Of a stretch of DNA of 64,000 bases, positions 63,781 through 64,000 are shown in pieces. The position numbers and the translations under genes are program-made. The stretch covers positions 1,043,907-1,107,906 of the forward strand of contig NZ_KB849628.1 of assembly GCF_000368685.1 (NCBI RefSeq), read 5' to 3'. The DNA comes from Acinetobacter baylyi DSM 14961 = CIP 107474. GTDB taxonomy: Bacteria; Pseudomonadota; Gammaproteobacteria; Pseudomonadales; Moraxellaceae. Below the pieces are notes generated by a model. That model saw only the letters and a program-made list of their open reading frames with translations. It ran no database searches and was not told where the DNA came from. How positions within the stretch are numbered: position 1 is the first letter of the stretch; every line of letters starts with the position of its first letter.

Positions 63781-63870
63781 AATATAAAAAGTATTTTTCT
63801 ATTGATTAATAGGATTGTACTGATTCGTCTAAAAATTGGTCAGGATGACTAAAAAATCAAGGAAAAGTGA

Positions 63871-64000
63871 ATGATGAAAATCACACTCAAACAATCTATG
63901 AATGATTTAACAAAAGTATTTTTAAGTGTATTGGTGTTTTCTCCTGTAATGGTACATGCAGGACATATCGATGATGAAGTTAAAGCGCTCAGAGCGGAAA
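63871..64000 (+). CDS. Signal-peptide protein, probably a DcaP-like porin (runs off the right edge)
   Basis: Only 43 codons are inside the window. MMKITLKQSMNDLTKVFLSV LVFSPVMVHA is a clear Sec signal peptide and the mature start GHIDDEVKALRAE is the beginning of a heptad pattern. DcaP-type trimeric porins of Acinetobacter begin with a short coiled coil after the signal, and a porin would suit the end of an organic-acid uptake cluster. AAGGAA precedes the paired ATGs; either could start. Identity remains inference. Confidence 0.5.
   Translation, partial: MMKITLKQSMNDLTKVFLSVLVFSPVMVHAGHIDDEVKALRAE

Overview
The window looks like Acinetobacter chromosome (A. baumannii/A. baylyi type). It is AT-rich. 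It carries a complete fimsbactin-type siderophore locus in the gene order I recall from A. baumannii ATCC 17978 and A. baylyi ADP1, a two-partner CdiB/CdiA locus, and FadL, DUF805 and IS3-type genes common in that genus. All identifications come from reading the sequence; no database search was run.

Layout. (1) 1-600: 5' end of a GntR-family regulator with three similar ATTGTYGACAAT-like sites. (2) 0.67-26.9 kb: fimsbactin-type locus. fbsB-K run leftwards: isochorismate synthase, isochorismatase, DHB dehydrogenase, three NRPSs, DHB-AMP ligase, then N-monooxygenase, ornithine decarboxylase and acetyltransferase for N-acetyl-N-hydroxyputrescine. fbsL and fbsM (PPTase and thioesterase) run rightwards. 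fbsN-Q (TonB receptor, RhtX-like MFS, SIP, MATE) run leftwards. An AraC regulator sits at the far right. Fur-box-like sites precede fbsB, the AraC gene and fbsN, with a weaker one before fbsM. (3) 27.6-28.9 kb: decayed IS3 element. (4) 29.0-38.3 kb: cdiB-cdiA-immunity operon, with a PD-(D/E)XK-like toxin tip. (5) 38.5-47.7 kb: a catabolic island holding FadL porin, membrane protein, FAD oxidoreductase, EthR-like TetR, EthA-like Baeyer-Villiger monooxygenase and alpha/beta hydrolase. Three related palindromic operators lie in it, and decayed YqaJ fragments sharing a ~105-bp direct repeat flank it. (6) 47.8-51.0 kb: DUF932 relic, then an AT-rich row of small immunity-like genes with a toxin C-terminal stub. 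(7) 51.1-55.6 kb: a structured RNA candidate, lipoprotein, DUF805 protein, tRNA-Ser(UGA), IS982 and IS3 relics, greB, and an upstream frameshifted gene. (8) 55.6-64 kb: an IclR-controlled organic-acid catabolic cluster (CitMHS transporter and SMP-30 lactonase leftwards; HMG-CoA-lyase-like enzyme, CaiB/BaiF CoA transferase and MFS rightwards; then the start of a probable porin). An intact IS3 element with a 3-bp target duplication sits just upstream of iclR.

How it works together. The fbs genes form a full make-export-import-release circuit under iron (Fur) control. The cdi locus and the later immunity row are contact-competition functions. The two catabolic islands each pair a local repressor with recognisable operators and a divergent set of uptake and enzyme genes. 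The most unusual items are the 43-bp TetR operator and its two relatives, the short ORFs and RBS-masking hairpin before the BVMO and hydrolase genes, the immunity row with its toxin stub, the non-VENN CdiA junction with its long immunity candidate, and the structured RNA at about 51.2 kb.
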